From: Acidisoma silvae | Lineage (GTDB): Bacteria > Pseudomonadota > Alphaproteobacteria > Acetobacterales > Acetobacteraceae | DNA: 64,000 nucleotides | Assembly (NCBI RefSeq): GCF_020618775.1 | Contig: NZ_JAESVB010000002.1 | Coordinates: 434,001-498,000, forward strand | Direction of reading: 5' to 3' | Shown: piece by piece, positions 26,333 to 36,467 of the stretch | Layout of the letters: the number at the start of each line of letters is the position of its first letter | Numbering within the stretch: position 1 is the stretch's first letter | Program-made: the position numbers and the translations under genes | Notes under the pieces: generated by a model | The model's database searches: none | Told to the model about the DNA's origin: nothing | The model's input: only the letters and a program-made list of their open reading frames with translations

Positions 26333-27670
26333 ATGACTGGACCATCCATGCAACGCTTTAAAAGCTCCCGGAGTCTCCTCCGGGCCCTTCCCCTAGCCCT
26401 GCCGTTGCTGGGCTTCGCCGCTCCGGCTTTCGCCGCCGACGCGCCGAAGATCGACACCGGCAACACCGCCTGGATGCTGGCATCCACGGCGCTGGTGCTG
26501 ATGATGACCATTCCGGGTCTGGCGCTGTTCTATGCCGGCATGGTGCGCAAGAAGAACGTTCTTGCGACCATGATGCAGTCCTTCGCGATCTGCTGCCTTG
26601 TCACCATCGTCTGGTGCGTTGTCGGCTACAGCCTGGCCTTCACCACCGGCAATGCCTATGTCGGCGATCTGTCCCAGTTCATGCTCAAGGGCTTCGCCAA
26701 GACCTGGAACAATGACTTCCTTCTCGGCGGCACGGTCGATCAGACCATCCCCGAGAGCGTCTACATGATGTTCCAGATGACCTTCGCGATCATCACCCCG
26801 GCCCTGATCTGCGGCGCCTTCGCTGACCGCATGAAGTTCAGCGCCATGTGCGTCTTCATGGTGATCTGGTCGATCGTCGTCTACAGCCCGATCGCGCATT
26901 GGGTCTGGTCCACCACCGGCTGGGCCGGCGGCATGGGCGTGCTCGACTTCGCGGGCGGCACCGTCGTTCACATCAATGCGGGCGTTGCCGGCCTGATGTG
27001 CGCCATCGTGCTTGGCAAGCGCGTCGGCTACGGCCACGACAACATGCACCCCTACAATGTCGGCTACGCCATGATCGGCGCCAGCCTTCTGTGGGTGGGC
27101 TGGTTCGGCTTCAATGCGGGTTCCGCCGTCGCCGCCAACGGCCGTGCGGGCATGGCCATGGCCGCGACCCAGATCGCGACCGCCGCTGCCGCTCTGGCCT
27201 GGATGTTCGCCGAATGGATCACCAAGGGTAAGCCGAGCCTGCTCGGCATCGTGTCCGGCGCCGTCGCCGGCCTCGTCGCCATTACCCCGGCCTCCGGCTT
27301 CGTTCTGCCCGGCGCTTCGATCATCATCGGCATCGCCGCCGGCGTGATCTGCTACTTCTTCTCCACCACGGTGAAGAACTTCTTCGGCTACGACGACAGC
27401 CTGGATTGCTGGGGCGTGCATGGCATCGGCGGTATCGTCGGCGCTCTGCTCACCGGCGTCTTCGCCTTCGGCCCGCTCTACGGCGGTTCCGGCGGCAGCG
27501 CCAAGCAGCTGCTGATCCAGTGCTACGGCGTCGGCGCCACCCTGATCTGGTCGGGCGGCATCTCCTTCGTCCTGCTCAAGATCATCGACCTCACCATTGG
27601 CCTGCGCATCACGCGGGACGAGGAAGTCGAAGGCATGGACATCACCCTGCACGGCGAACAGATCGTCTGA
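26333..27670 (+). CDS. amtB: Ammonium transporter
   Basis: Inner-membrane trimeric ammonium channel of 445 residues with a cleavable N-terminal signal (to PAFAAD) and 11 helices, the normal Amt arrangement. Conserved segments are GLALFYAGMVRKKN, ALICGAFADRMKF, IAHWVWSTTGW, DFAGGTVVHINAG (with the pore His) and DCWGVHGIGGIVGALLTGVF (second pore His). The ATG at 26333 follows AAGGAAA; the TTG at 26318 is an alternative. GlnK from the upstream gene is expected to dock on its cytoplasmic face. Confidence 0.95.
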   Translation: MTGPSMQRFKSSRSLLRALPLALPLLGFAAPAFAADAPKIDTGNTAWMLASTALVLMMTIPGLALFYAGMVRKKNVLATMMQSFAICCLVTIVWCVVGYSLAFTTGNAYVGDLSQFMLKGFAKTWNNDFLLGGTVDQTIPESVYMMFQMTFAIITPALICGAFADRMKFSAMCVFMVIWSIVVYSPIAHWVWSTTGWAGGMGVLDFAGGTVVHINAGVAGLMCAIVLGKRVGYGHDNMHPYNVGYAMIGASLLWVGWFGFNAGSAVAANGRAGMAMAATQIATAAAALAWMFAEWITKGKPSLLGIVSGAVAGLVAITPASGFVLPGASIIIGIAAGVICYFFSTTVKNFFGYDDSLDCWGVHGIGGIVGALLTGVFAFGPLYGGSGGSAKQLLIQCYGVGATLIWSGGISFVLLKIIDLTIGLRITRDEEVEGMDITLHGEQIV

Positions 27671-27700
27671 TCTGTCTGCCACCGCAGAGTTTGCCTCGGA

Positions 27701-27728
27701 AACCCCCGCGCTTTGCGCGGGGGTTTTT
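27701..27728 (+). terminator. Rho-independent terminator of glnK-amtB
   Basis: AACCCCCGCGC - TTT - GCGCGGGGGTT followed by a T run: an 11-bp stem ending in TTTTT. It stands 23 bp before the 3' end of the convergent ccmB gene. Confidence 0.92.
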
Positions 27729-27750
27729 CGTTTGGGAAAAGCCGTTGCCG

Positions 27751-28419
27751 CTATTCGGCGGCGGCTTTGGCGGCAGCGCCGGCCGCGAGGGGGCAAAGAA
27801 TAACGGCCAGGCACAGGAAAGCGCCCAGCAGCAGCAGCGCGGGCTTTTCCGCCACCCCGGTTTCGGCCGCGCCCGCCGCCGCCGTGCCGAAGATCAGCAC
27901 CGGCGTCGCCAGCGGCAGCACGATCAGCGGCAGCAGCACGCCGCCGCGCCGCGCGCCGATCACCAGGGCCGCGCCGGTCGTGCCCAGCAGCGACAGCGTC
28001 ATGCTGCCCAGGACAAGGCCGAGTTCCAGCGGCACCAGTGCTGCCGTCGGCAGGTTCAGCATCAGCGCCACCGGCATGGCGACGATCACCAGCGGCAGGC
28101 CGGCGAAAAGCCAGTGGGATGCGGCCTTGATCAAGCCCAGCAATCCGGGCGGCAGGCCCTGCAACAGCAATTGGTCGAGCGAGCCGTCCTCGTAATCCGC
28201 GCCGAACAGACGGTCGAGCGGCAGCAGGGCGGCCAGCAGCGCCGCAATCCAGATCGCACCCGGGGCGATCTTGCCCAGCAGCGCCGGCGCCGGGCCGATC
28301 CCCAGCGGAAACAGGCTGGCTGCGAGCACAAAGAACAGCAGAACGGCCAGGCTATCCGCGCCATGACGGAAGGACAGCCGCATCTCCCGCGCCAGCAGGC
28401 GCACGGCAATCGTCATCAT
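27751..28419 (-). CDS. ccmB: Haem exporter permease CcmB
   Basis: Inner-membrane subunit of the CcmAB(CD) complex that, with CcmE, delivers haem for cytochrome c maturation; 222 residues with six hydrophobic helices. Family segments are LLAREMRLSFRHGADSLAVLLFF, the conserved ADYEDGSLDQLLLQGLPPG loop and PLIVLPLATPVLIFG. It overlaps ccmA by 4 nt (ATGA). ccmC is not adjacent, so the remaining ccm genes must be elsewhere. The C-terminus is Ala-rich and ends close to the amtB terminator. Confidence 0.9.
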   Translation of the reverse strand: MMTIAVRLLAREMRLSFRHGADSLAVLLFFVLAASLFPLGIGPAPALLGKIAPGAIWIAALLAALLPLDRLFGADYEDGSLDQLLLQGLPPGLLGLIKAASHWLFAGLPLVIVAMPVALMLNLPTAALVPLELGLVLGSMTLSLLGTTGAALVIGARRGGVLLPLIVLPLATPVLIFGTAAAGAAETGVAEKPALLLLGAFLCLAVILCPLAAGAAAKAAAE

Positions 28420-29060
28420 GACAGCCGCACCGAACGGCCGCCGGGCATCGGCAGATCCTGATGGGTGGCCGCGATCACTATGCCGCCCTGCGCGCGATGG
28501 CGGGCGATCATATCCCCGAACAGCAGGACGGAGGCCGTATCCAGGCCCGTGACGGGTTCATCCAGCAGCCAGAGCGCCGCCGGTCGCAAGCACAGCCGCG
28601 CGATCGCCAATCGCCGCTTCTGTCCGGCCGACAGCATGCGGGCCGGAATATCGGCGAGATCGAGCAGATCCACCTGCTCCAGCGCGGCTTCGATGCCGGC
28701 CTCCCGCTCCGCGCGGCGGCCTGCGGCCCAGGTGGACAGATTTTCGGTGACGGTCAGGCCCGGCTTCACGGCATCCTGATGACCGAGATAGGCGAGGCGC
28801 GCGTGATAGGCGTTCAGATCGGCCATTGCGTCCTCGCCCGCCCAAAGCACCCGGCCCGAGGCCAGCGGCACCAGACCCGCGATCATGCGCAGCAGCGTGG
28901 TTTTACCCGCGCCATTACGCCCCGTCAGCGCAATGGCCTCGCCCGAAGCGACCGCAAAGGACAAATCCTCGAACAGAAGATGATCGCCACGAATGGCCGC
29001 GACGCTAAGAATTTCGAGCAAGCCGACGCTCCTGCTAGCCTGAACACGCGGTTTATCCAT
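28416..29060 (-). CDS. ccmA: Haem exporter ATP-binding protein CcmA
   Basis: ATPase of the cytochrome c maturation ABC complex, 214 residues from ATG 29060. Walker A is GRNGAGKTT, the signature LSAGQKRRLAIARL (the LSAGQ form is typical of CcmA) and Walker B LWLLDEPVTGLD. The ATG has no clear ribosome-binding site. The in-frame TTG at 29021 has AGGAG 8 nt upstream and begins LLEILSVAAI, exactly where CcmA homology starts, so the true protein may be 13 residues shorter. It is divergent from acnA, an arrangement familiar in Alphaproteobacteria. Confidence 0.9.
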   Translation of the reverse strand: MDKPRVQASRSVGLLEILSVAAIRGDHLLFEDLSFAVASGEAIALTGRNGAGKTTLLRMIAGLVPLASGRVLWAGEDAMADLNAYHARLAYLGHQDAVKPGLTVTENLSTWAAGRRAEREAGIEAALEQVDLLDLADIPARMLSAGQKRRLAIARLCLRPAALWLLDEPVTGLDTASVLLFGDMIARHRAQGGIVIAATHQDLPMPGGRSVRLS

Positions 29061-29245
29061 GGGGACAAGGAATTGCGCGGATTGACCCTCGATAGCAGCA
29101 GTTTCACTATGATGCCCCGCAGCAAACAGAGCCTATCCATGCGCCTGCGTCGTGGACCCGGGCGGGTGGGTATGGTTTAAGCCGCTATAAGATTCTTGGC
29201 GCCTCCCCGGGCGGGAGCAACGCCTCCTTTAGGGACAGAAGCAGC

Positions 29246-31939
29246 ATGAAAATGAGCGGGCAGGATAGTCTGGGTACCAAGCGGACCCTAGACGTCGGTG
29301 GCAAGAGCTACACCTACTTCTCGATTCCTGAGGCCGAGAAGACCCTGGGTGACCTGTCCCGCCTGCCAGTCAGCCTGAAAGTTCTGCTGGAAAACATCCT
29401 GCGCTACGAGGACGGCCGCACTTATAAGGTGGACGACGCCAAGGCCATGGCGGAATGGCTGCTGAAGGCCAGTTCCACCCGCGAAGTGCCTTTCCGCCCG
29501 GCCCGCATCCTGATGCAGGATTTCACCGGCGTTCCAGCGGTCGTCGACCTCGCCGCCATGCGCGACGGCATCCTCAAGCTCGGCGGCAACCCGGACAAGG
29601 TGAACCCGCTCATTCCCGTCGATCTCGTCATCGATCACTCGGTCCAGGTCGATATCAGCGGCACCGCCGACAGCCTGGAAAAGAACGTCGACATCGAATT
29701 CGAGCGCAACAGCGAGCGCTATACCTTCTTGCGCTGGGGCCAGGGCTCTTTCGACAATTTCGGCGTCGTGCCGCCCGGCACCGGCATCTGCCATCAGGTG
29801 AATCTGGAATATATCTCCCAGAACACCTGGACCGCTGAAGCGGACGGCGAGACCTTCGCCTATCCCGATACGCTCTATGGCACCGACAGCCACACCACCA
29901 TGGTGAACGGCCTCGGCGTGCTCGGCTGGGGCGTCGGCGGCATCGAGGCCGAAGCCGCGATGCTCGGCCAGCCCATCGCCATGCTGATCCCCGACGTCAT
30001 CGGCTTCCGCATCACCGGCAAGCTGAACGAAGGCGTGACCGCGACCGATCTGGTGCTGACCGTCACCCAGATGCTGCGCAAGAAAGGCGTCGTCGGCAAG
30101 TTCGTGGAATTCTTCGGCCCCGGCCTCGACCATATGCCGCTCGCCGACCGCGCCACCATCGCCAATATGGCCCCGGAATATGGCGCGACCTGCGGCTTCT
30201 TCCCGCTCGACAAGCTTGCCGTCGACTATATGCGCCTCACCGGCCGCACCGATCAGGCGATCGCGCTGGCCGAAGCCTATACCAAGGCGCAGGGCCTGTG
30301 GCGCGACACGAGCACGCCGGACCCGGTCTTCACCGATACGCTGGAACTGGACCTTTCGACGGTTGAGCCTTCCATCGCCGGCCCGAAGCGCCCGCAGGAT
30401 CGCGTCTCCCTCAAGAACGCCTCCTCCGCCTTCAAGACCGAGCTGACCAAAAGCCTGGGCGTGCCGGCGAATGATGTCAGCACCACCGCCAAGGTCGGCG
30501 ACCGCAACTACACCATCACCCATGGCGATGTGGTGATCGCGGCCATCACCAGCTGCACCAATACCTCGAACCCCTATGTGTTGGTCGCCGCCGGCCTCGT
30601 GGCCCGCAAGGCCCGCGCCCTTGGCCTGACGCCGCGCCCCTGGGTGAAGACCTCGCTGGCCCCCGGCTCCCAGGTCGTTACCGAATATCTCGACAAGTCG
30701 GGCCTGTCCGCCGATCTCGACGCGCTAGGCTTTCAGACCGTGGGCTACGGCTGCACCACATGCATCGGCAATTCCGGCCCGCTGGATGACGACATCGTCG
30801 ATGCCATCGAAAGCAACAAGCTGGTCGCCGTCTCCGTTCTGTCCGGCAATCGCAACTTCGAAGGCCGCGTGCATCCGAATGTGCGCGCCAATTACCTCGC
30901 CAGCCCGCCGCTGGTCGTCGCCTATTCGCTGCTCGGCACGATGAACGAGGATATCACCACCGCCGCGCTCGGCACGTCGAAGGACGGCCAGCCGGTCTAT
31001 CTCAAGGACATCTGGCCGACCGCCGCCGAAATTAACGGCATCGTCGGCAGCACGCTCAGCCGCGAAATGTTCCAGTCGCGCTATTCCGACGTCTTCAAGG
31101 GCCCGCGCCAGTGGCAGGAGATCGAGGTCGAGGCCGGCAGCAAGACCTATGGCTGGAACGACAGCTCCACCTATGTCCGCAACCCGCCCTATTTCGATGG
31201 CATCACGATGACGCCGAAGCCGGTGACGGATGTGACCGGCGCCCGCATTCTGGCGCTGCTTGGCGACAGCATCACCACCGACCATATCAGCCCGGCCGGC
31301 AGCATCAAGAAAAGCTCACCCGCCGGCGAGTATCTGATGCAGTACCAGGTGCAGCAAAAGGACTTCAACAGCTACGGCGCGCGCCGTGGCAATCATGAAG
31401 TCATGATGCGCGGCACCTTCGCCAATATCCGCATCAAGAACGAAATGGCGCCGGGCACCGAAGGCGGCGTCACCACGCATTACCCGTCCGGCAAGGTGAT
31501 GCCGATCTATGACGCGGCCATGCTCTACAAGGCGGAAGCGACCCCGCTGGTCGTCTTCGGCGGCAAGGAATACGGCACTGGCTCGTCGCGTGACTGGGCG
31601 GCGAAGGGCACCATGCTGCTGGGCGTTAAGGCCGTCATCACCGAAAGCTTCGAGCGTATCCATCGCTCCAACCTTGTCGGCATGGGCGTGCTGCCGCTGA
31701 CCTTCAAGGACGGCATGGACCGCAAGAGCCTGGGCCTCACCGGTCAGGAAACGCTGGACCTGCTGGGTCTGGAAGAGCTGAGCCCGCGCATGGACGTAAC
31801 GCTTGTCATCCATCGCCTGGACGGATCGAAGGACGAGGTGAAGCTGCTCTGCCGCGTCGATACGCTGGACGAAGTCGCTTATTACCAGCATGGCGGCATC
31901 CTGCATTACGTGCTGCGCGAAATGGCCAAGGCGGCCTGA
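29246..31939 (+). CDS. acnA: Aconitate hydratase A
   Basis: Citrate cycle enzyme interconverting citrate and isocitrate through a [4Fe-4S] cluster; 897 residues, the AcnA/IRP1 type. Cluster ligands are Cys437 (TSCTNTSNP) and Cys503/Cys506 ([12 protein letters not shown]). The swivel domain near the C-terminus has [13 protein letters not shown] and [17 protein letters not shown]. Starts at 29246 and 29252 are both possible; ribosome-binding sites are weak. It is monocistronic with a strong terminator. As an iron-sulphur protein it may be sensitive to iron status, but no iron box was seen upstream. Confidence 0.96.
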   Translation: MKMSGQDSLGTKRTLDVGGKSYTYFSIPEAEKTLGDLSRLPVSLKVLLENILRYEDGRTYKVDDAKAMAEWLLKASSTREVPFRPARILMQDFTGVPAVVDLAAMRDGILKLGGNPDKVNPLIPVDLVIDHSVQVDISGTADSLEKNVDIEFERNSERYTFLRWGQGSFDNFGVVPPGTGICHQVNLEYISQNTWTAEADGETFAYPDTLYGTDSHTTMVNGLGVLGWGVGGIEAEAAMLGQPIAMLIPDVIGFRITGKLNEGVTATDLVLTVTQMLRKKGVVGKFVEFFGPGLDHMPLADRATIANMAPEYGATCGFFPLDKLAVDYMRLTGRTDQAIALAEAYTKAQGLWRDTSTPDPVFTDTLELDLSTVEPSIAGPKRPQDRVSLKNASSAFKTELTKSLGVPANDVSTTAKVGDRNYTITHGDVVIAAITSCTNTSNPYVLVAAGLVARKARALGLTPRPWVKTSLAPGSQVVTEYLDKSGLSADLDALGFQTVGYGCTTCIGNSGPLDDDIVDAIESNKLVAVSVLSGNRNFEGRVHPNVRANYLASPPLVVAYSLLGTMNEDITTAALGTSKDGQPVYLKDIWPTAAEINGIVGSTLSREMFQSRYSDVFKGPRQWQEIEVEAGSKTYGWNDSSTYVRNPPYFDGITMTPKPVTDVTGARILALLGDSITTDHISPAGSIKKSSPAGEYLMQYQVQQKDFNSYGARRGNHEVMMRGTFANIRIKNEMAPGTEGGVTTHYPSGKVMPIYDAAMLYKAEATPLVVFGGKEYGTGSSRDWAAKGTMLLGVKAVITESFERIHRSNLVGMGVLPLTFKDGMDRKSLGLTGQETLDLLGLEELSPRMDVTLVIHRLDGSKDEVKLLCRVDTLDEVAYYQHGGILHYVLREMAKAA

Positions 31940-31955
31940 TCGACCCCGCTTACCC

Positions 31956-31990
31956 AAGGCCGCGCGGTTCGCCGCGCGGCCTTTTTTATT
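31956..31990 (+). terminator. Rho-independent terminator of acnA
   Basis: Perfect 10-bp stem GGCCGCGCGG / CCGCGCGGCC with a TTCG tetraloop and TTTTTTATT tail. Confidence 0.95.
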
Positions 31991-32008
31991 GGAAGTTTCC
32001 CAGCCGAC

Positions 32009-34111
32009 GTGACCGCCCTCAAGCGCTCCTCCTTCGCCGTCGATTTCGCGGCTTTCAGCCTGCAGGAAGGTGTGCGCGCGGGGCTTTCGGTCGCCGCACT
32101 CGTGGTGCTGCACGCCTGGTTCGATTTTCCGCTGCTTCTGCTGACCGCCCTCGGCGCGCTGCTGACCTGCCTGGCCGATGCCGGCACGCCGGGGCGCGAG
32201 CGGCTGCCGGCGCTGTTCGCTTTCGCGGTTTTGGGTGCGGCCATCGGCGTGCTCTTCGGGCTCGCCCGCGCGCAGGGCCTCTATCTTGCCATTCCCTTGG
32301 CCGGAATCGCGATCTTCATGGCGAGTTTCGCCCGCGTCTACGGCCCGGCTGGCATGCAGGTCGGCAATCTGCTCTCCGTCTGGATCGTGCTGGCGGTCGA
32401 CGTGCCGCAGCCGAGCCTGCCTACGGCTCTGATCTCTGGCGGCATGTTCTTTATCGGATGTCTTTGGGCGATTTTTCTGACCAGCGTCATCTGGCGCATC
32501 CAGACCACGCTGCCCTTCCGCCATGTCATCGGCGATTGCTACCGGTCACTCGCCGCCATGACCCAGGACATGCGGGAAATCCTGGCTTTGCGGCTGGACG
32601 CACCGCTGGCCGCCGCGCGCTGGGAGCAGAATGCGCGGGTCTTTCGCGGCGGCGGTCGCGTCGTTATCGAAACCGCCCGCACCGATGTTCTGGCGCTGGC
32701 CCGCAGCCATGGCAGCGGCCCGCGTGTTTCGCGCGCATGGCTGCGGCTGGAAGCCGCCGATCAGGCCTTTGCCGCGCTCAGCGGCGTGGCCGATCTTCTG
32801 GAAGCCGGCCGCCGCGTCAATCAAACCCGCGCCGGGCGCATCCTGCGGCATCTGCGGCAAGACATGCTCTCGATCGCTCATGCCATCGATACGGATGAAA
32901 GCATCGACCTGCCGCGCCTGACGAAAAGCCTGAACGGCGTGCGCGGCTATATTGGCGAACTGCCGCCCTATGATCCGCTGCGCAAGCTGGTGGAAACCAT
33001 TGCCGAGCGCCTTTTCGTCGCCGCCAGCCTGACGGCGCCGGAAAACCTCAATCCCGGAAGCTTCATGGACGGGCGCTCGGCGCTGCCATGGCCCGAGCGC
33101 GTGCTGGGGCCGATCCTCAGCAATCTGCACCGGGCATCGTCGCATCTGCGCCATGCCGGGATGGCCGGCTTCGCCGCTATCCTGTGCCTCTCCTATACGC
33201 TGCACCAGGAGCATGAATACGAACGCTGGCTGACCATCACACTGCTGATGACGATGCAGCCGCATTTCAGCCTGACATGGCAGCGCATGCTGGAGCGCAT
33301 CGGCGGCACGGTGCTGGGCGGCCTGATCGCCTCGGGTCTCAGCCTGTTCCTGCATACGCCGCTGACCGTCAGCCTGGCGATGTTTCCCCTCGCCGTCATC
33401 GCCTTCACGCTGCGGCGGGTCAGCTTCGGGCTGTTTCTGTCCGCGCTGACGCCGATGGTCATTCTGCTGGTTGAGTCTTCCGCGCCCGGCGCGTCCGAAA
33501 TCACCATCGCCCTGATGCGCGCGCTCTATACCGTCATCGGCGGCTTGCTCGCTTTGGTTTGCAGCCTTGCTTTGTGGCCTGGCCGTCAGCCGCAACGCGC
33601 CATGGAGGAAGTGCACGGCGCCATCGCCGCCCATGCCAAACTCGTCGACGGAACCTTGGGATTGATGCTGGGCGACACCGACATGGCGCATTGGGACAGC
33701 GGCCGCCGCCAATGCGGCATTACCAGCAACACGCTGGAGTCGGCTCTCAGCCGCAGCATGCTGGAGCCGCGCCTGATCTCCGGCAACCATGTGAATGCCG
33801 CGCTGACCATAGACGCGGCCTTGCGGCGCATCATGGGCCGCTCCACCGTCCTGCGCGTGTCCTGGGCGGGCGAGATCGCCGAAGGCAAGCCGCCGCCGGT
33901 TCCCATCGAAATCATCTTGCAATGGCGGCAATGGTGCGCGGATTGCGCCGCGCGCATTCTGGACGATGGCCCGGGGCGCGTGGCCAGCCTAACCCTACCG
34001 CCGCGCCCGGCGCTGGATGCGCCACCGGACGAACCGGTCGCCGATAGTCTCAGGCGCATCGCGCGGCAGATCGAATTGATCGCCGGCGCGATGCCGAAAT
34101 TGCGGCGTTAA
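32009..34111 (+). CDS. FUSC-family inner-membrane transporter
   Basis: 700-residue membrane protein of the FUSC (fusaric acid resistance / aromatic acid exporter) superfamily, resembling YccS/AaeB. It has two clusters of about five or six helices each (about 20-160 and 380-525). These are separated by a cytoplasmic helical region of about 220 residues, and a cytoplasmic C-terminal domain follows. The second membrane cluster starts with GFAAILCLSYTLHQEHEYERWLTITLLM, the conserved FUSC segment, and MQPHFSLTWQRMLERIGGTVLGG. These proteins form efflux systems for aromatic or hydrophobic acids. No membrane-fusion or outer-membrane partner is adjacent, so the substrate is unknown. GTG start, weak ribosome-binding site. 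Confidence 0.82.
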   Translation: MTALKRSSFAVDFAAFSLQEGVRAGLSVAALVVLHAWFDFPLLLLTALGALLTCLADAGTPGRERLPALFAFAVLGAAIGVLFGLARAQGLYLAIPLAGIAIFMASFARVYGPAGMQVGNLLSVWIVLAVDVPQPSLPTALISGGMFFIGCLWAIFLTSVIWRIQTTLPFRHVIGDCYRSLAAMTQDMREILALRLDAPLAAARWEQNARVFRGGGRVVIETARTDVLALARSHGSGPRVSRAWLRLEAADQAFAALSGVADLLEAGRRVNQTRAGRILRHLRQDMLSIAHAIDTDESIDLPRLTKSLNGVRGYIGELPPYDPLRKLVETIAERLFVAASLTAPENLNPGSFMDGRSALPWPERVLGPILSNLHRASSHLRHAGMAGFAAILCLSYTLHQEHEYERWLTITLLMTMQPHFSLTWQRMLERIGGTVLGGLIASGLSLFLHTPLTVSLAMFPLAVIAFTLRRVSFGLFLSALTPMVILLVESSAPGASEITIALMRALYTVIGGLLALVCSLALWPGRQPQRAMEEVHGAIAAHAKLVDGTLGLMLGDTDMAHWDSGRRQCGITSNTLESALSRSMLEPRLISGNHVNAALTIDAALRRIMGRSTVLRVSWAGEIAEGKPPPVPIEIILQWRQWCADCAARILDDGPGRVASLTLPPRPALDAPPDEPVADSLRRIARQIELIAGAMPKLRR

Positions 34112-34283
34112 AGTTTTTCAGGTTGAGACTGAAACCTTCCCTATCGTCACCCGCGGCTTCAGCTGCGGGTCTACCCGTCGCGGCGCCTGAACGCCGTTTG
34201 GGCGCCCAGGCGGGTAGATGCCCGGCATGAAGCCGGGCAAGACATGGGACGGGATAATTCTACGTCATACTGAGTCGCTCTAA
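34108..34283. repeat. Second MITE/REP-like intergenic element
   Basis: About 175 bp between convergent genes. It shares TTTCAGG-N6-ACTGAA(A)CC, ATCGTCA and CCCGC blocks in the same order with the element at 12062-12211, and both begin at the stop codon of the gene on their left. It contains hairpins (CCCGCGGCTTCAGCTGCGGG region and GCCCGGC-ATGAA-GCCGGGC) and ends in CGCTCTAA, close to CGCTCTAG of the other copy. Terminal repeats are weaker here, so it is probably an older or related copy. Confidence 0.45.
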
Positions 34284-34501
34284 TCTTCCAGCGCGCGCGC
34301 CTCGTCCGGCAGCATGATGGGAATGCCGCCACGAATGGGATAGGCAAGGCCTGCCGCCCGGCTGATGAGTTCGTCACGCTCGCGGTCATAGATCAGCGGT
34401 TGCTTGCTCAAGGGACAAACCAGAATTTCCAGCAGCCGGGGATCGACCGGCTGGTTCGGCACGGCCGTCTCTTCGGCAGCGCCACCCGTTACATCACTCA
34501 C
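34280..34501 (-). CDS. Trm112-family zinc-ribbon-like protein
   Basis: Small protein of 73 residues of the Trm112/YcaR family. Its core is [50 protein letters not shown]. Eukaryotic Trm112 activates methyltransferases; the bacterial role is unclear. Only one Cys of the zinc site remains, as in many bacterial members. The GTG start has AAGGAG 8 nt upstream. It is last of a three-gene minus-strand run with the Lon-N-domain and YbbN-like genes. Confidence 0.9.
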   Translation of the reverse strand: MSDVTGGAAEETAVPNQPVDPRLLEILVCPLSKQPLIYDRERDELISRAAGLAYPIRGGIPIMLPDEARALED

Positions 34502-34513
34502 GCCAAGTCTCCT

Positions 34514-35194
34514 TCAGCTGAACCGAGGGTCGCTGCCCTCGCTATCGGTTTGGTGCTGGCCGAATTCCAGCAGGGTGGCCAAGGTCATGGCCCGCGTCGT
34601 CAGCGTATCCGCTTCCAGCAGGGCCTGTTTCTCGGACGGCGAGAAGGGACACATCATGCAGAGGCTGGTCAGCAGGGTCTGATCGTCCAGTTCATTGATC
34701 GCATCCCAGTCGGCGGTCAGTTTCTGCCTGTCGAAATAGAGCCGCAGGCTGGCGAGCAGACCCTGGCGCGGCAGGCCGATACCCTCATCCGTTTCCTGCA
34801 AATCCTGGGCGAAGGGCTCGTAGGACACGCGCAGCCGCCTATAGCCGCGCCGCATCTCCACCTCCTCCGTCGCCGCAAAGCGCGTGACGCCGAGAAGTGC
34901 GATCGCCAAACGGCCGTCCTCTGTTTCCGCGAAGCTGGTGACACGGCCCAGGCAGCCGATGCCGAACAGGCCGGGGCCTTTGGCATCCCCGGGCTTGAGG
35001 CTATCCGGCTGAATCATCCCGAACATGCGCCCGCCCGCCAAAGCATCCTCGACCATGGCCAGATAGCGCGGCTCGAAAATATTCAGCGGCAGGCGGCCGC
35101 CCGGCAGCAGCATGGCGCCGGACAGCGGAAAGACCGGAATCTCGGCCGGCAATTCACCCAGGACAGGATGAAACGCCCTTATGCCCGAGGCCAT
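34514..35194 (-). CDS. Lon substrate-binding-domain protein (no protease domain)
   Basis: 226-residue stand-alone LON N-terminal (substrate-binding) domain protein without ATPase or protease parts. Landmarks: IPVFPLSGAMLLPGGRLPLNIFEPRYLAMVEDAL, GLFGIGCLGRVTSF, GRLAIALLGVTRF and a helical C-terminal half. Function is unknown; adaptor or substrate-recognition roles are guesses from the domain. It is 5 bp downstream of the YbbN-like gene and 12 bp upstream of the trm112-like gene, a common alphaproteobacterial set. Confidence 0.9.
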   Translation of the reverse strand: MASGIRAFHPVLGELPAEIPVFPLSGAMLLPGGRLPLNIFEPRYLAMVEDALAGGRMFGMIQPDSLKPGDAKGPGLFGIGCLGRVTSFAETEDGRLAIALLGVTRFAATEEVEMRRGYRRLRVSYEPFAQDLQETDEGIGLPRQGLLASLRLYFDRQKLTADWDAINELDDQTLLTSLCMMCPFSPSEKQALLEADTLTTRAMTLATLLEFGQHQTDSEGSDPRFS

Positions 35195-35199
35195 GACGG

Positions 35200-36129
35200 T
35201 CAGCTGAACAGCAGGGCGGACAGCTTGCGGCGCGCCGCCATGGTGGCCGGGTCATCCAGGCCCCAGGCCTCGAAGAACTTCAGCAATTGCAGCCGCGCCG
35301 CGTCCTCGTTCCAGCCGCGCTGGCGCTTCATGATGTCGAGCAGCGCCGCCGCCGCTTCCGCGCGCCGGTCGGTCGCGTTCAGCGCGGTCGCGAGTTCATA
35401 GCGGGCTTCATGATCGTCGGCATCGGCGGCAAGGCGTGCTTCCAGTTCGCGCAACTGGCCGCTGGCCTGCTTGCCTTCGATGGCAAGCAGCAGGGCGCTG
35501 CGCGCGCCGGCGACTTCGGCATGATCCACGATCTTGGCCGGCACTTCCGCCAGCAGCGCTTCCGCTTCCTCTTCCCGTCCCGCCGCCAGGAAGCAGCGGA
35601 TCAGCCCGCCCCAGGCTTCCGGCTTCTCCGGCTCTTCCTGCAGCATGGCCTGATACAACTCGGCCGCGCTTTCGATATCGCCTTCTTCCTGCGCCGCGCG
35701 GGCGGCGGCCAGCAGATCGGCCGCCGGCATGGTGCCACCCGCCATCTTCAGCAGCGCCTCGACGAAGCGGCGCACTTCGCTTTCCGGCAAGCCGCCCTGG
35801 AAGATATCGGCGATCTGGCCCTGCCAGAAGGCCGCGACCGTCGGCACGGATTGCAGCGGCAGGCCAAGCTGGCTGAGCTGGGCGACCAGCGCCCGATTGG
35901 CATCCACGTCGATCTTAACCAAACGGACGCGGCCACCGGCCGCCGTCACCACCTTTTCCAGCGTCGGCGTCAGGGTTTTGCAGGGGCCGCACCAGGTCGC
36001 CCAGAAATCGACCAGAACCGGAATCTGGCGCGAGGCCTCGATCACGTCCTGCATGAAGGTCGCCTGATTGCCATCGATAATCGTGGGACCGGTGGCGGGC
36101 GTGGCGGCGGGCTGGCCGATAAGGTCCAT
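35200..36129 (-). CDS. Thioredoxin-fold co-chaperone (YbbN/CnoX-like)
   Basis: 309-residue protein: an N-terminal thioredoxin domain with active-site WCGPC (Cys47, Cys50) followed by a TPR-like helical domain (about 125-309). Homologues protect proteins against oxidation and hand them to GroEL or DnaK; retention of both active-site cysteines suggests redox activity. The ATG at 36129 begins MDLIGQPAA. An upstream in-frame start at 36210 adds a basic, non-homologous extension. First gene of the run with the Lon-N-domain and trm112-like genes. Confidence 0.9.
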   Translation of the reverse strand: MDLIGQPAATPATGPTIIDGNQATFMQDVIEASRQIPVLVDFWATWCGPCKTLTPTLEKVVTAAGGRVRLVKIDVDANRALVAQLSQLGLPLQSVPTVAAFWQGQIADIFQGGLPESEVRRFVEALLKMAGGTMPAADLLAAARAAQEEGDIESAAELYQAMLQEEPEKPEAWGGLIRCFLAAGREEEAEALLAEVPAKIVDHAEVAGARSALLLAIEGKQASGQLRELEARLAADADDHEARYELATALNATDRRAEAAAALLDIMKRQRGWNEDAARLQLLKFFEAWGLDDPATMAARRKLSALLFS

Positions 36130-36351
36130 GACTGTGCTTCTCTCTATGGTCGTCGGTCGTCGTTGGGACCGATCATAATGCGGATCGCGGCCAGCCCAAA
36201 CCTCTGACATGGACCGGCCTCATATGAATGGCCGAGCCGGTTCGCGGAGCTGAAAACGGCAGATTGAGCTAGAGGGGCTGACGCATGGCGGCAAGGCCGG
36301 AGTGGTCTTGCAATCAGATCGTAACCCGCTTAGAACCCGGCTCAACGGAGC

Positions 36352-36426
36352 GCGGGCGTAGCTCAGGGGTAGAGCACAACCTTGCCAAGGTTGGGGTCGT
36401 GGGTTCGAATCCCATCGCCCGCTCCA
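36352..36426 (+). tRNA. tRNA-Gly(GCC)
   Basis: Full cloverleaf of 75 nt including encoded CCA. Acceptor stem GCGGGCG / CGCCCGC, discriminator T, D-arm AGCTC..GAGC, anticodon stem CAACC/GGTTG with loop TTGCCAA (anticodon GCC at 36384-36386), T-arm with GTTCGAATC. A terminator follows at once. Confidence 0.97.
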
Positions 36427-36467
36427 ACTATCCCACCAGAATTCAGATGGTGAGATAGCCGGCAGAT

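Noticed and set aside
26393-27814. 473-residue minus-strand open frame over amtB
   Set aside because: Asp/Gly/His-rich antisense translation of a high-GC membrane protein gene; AmtB on the plus strand is unmistakable.
29084-29115. TTGACC / TATGAT as the acnA promoter
   Set aside because: Spacer of about 20 bp is too long for a normal sigma-70 promoter.
32546-33931. 461-residue minus-strand open frame over the FUSC gene
   Set aside because: Gln/Arg-rich composition typical of an antisense frame in high-GC DNA, with no start signal.
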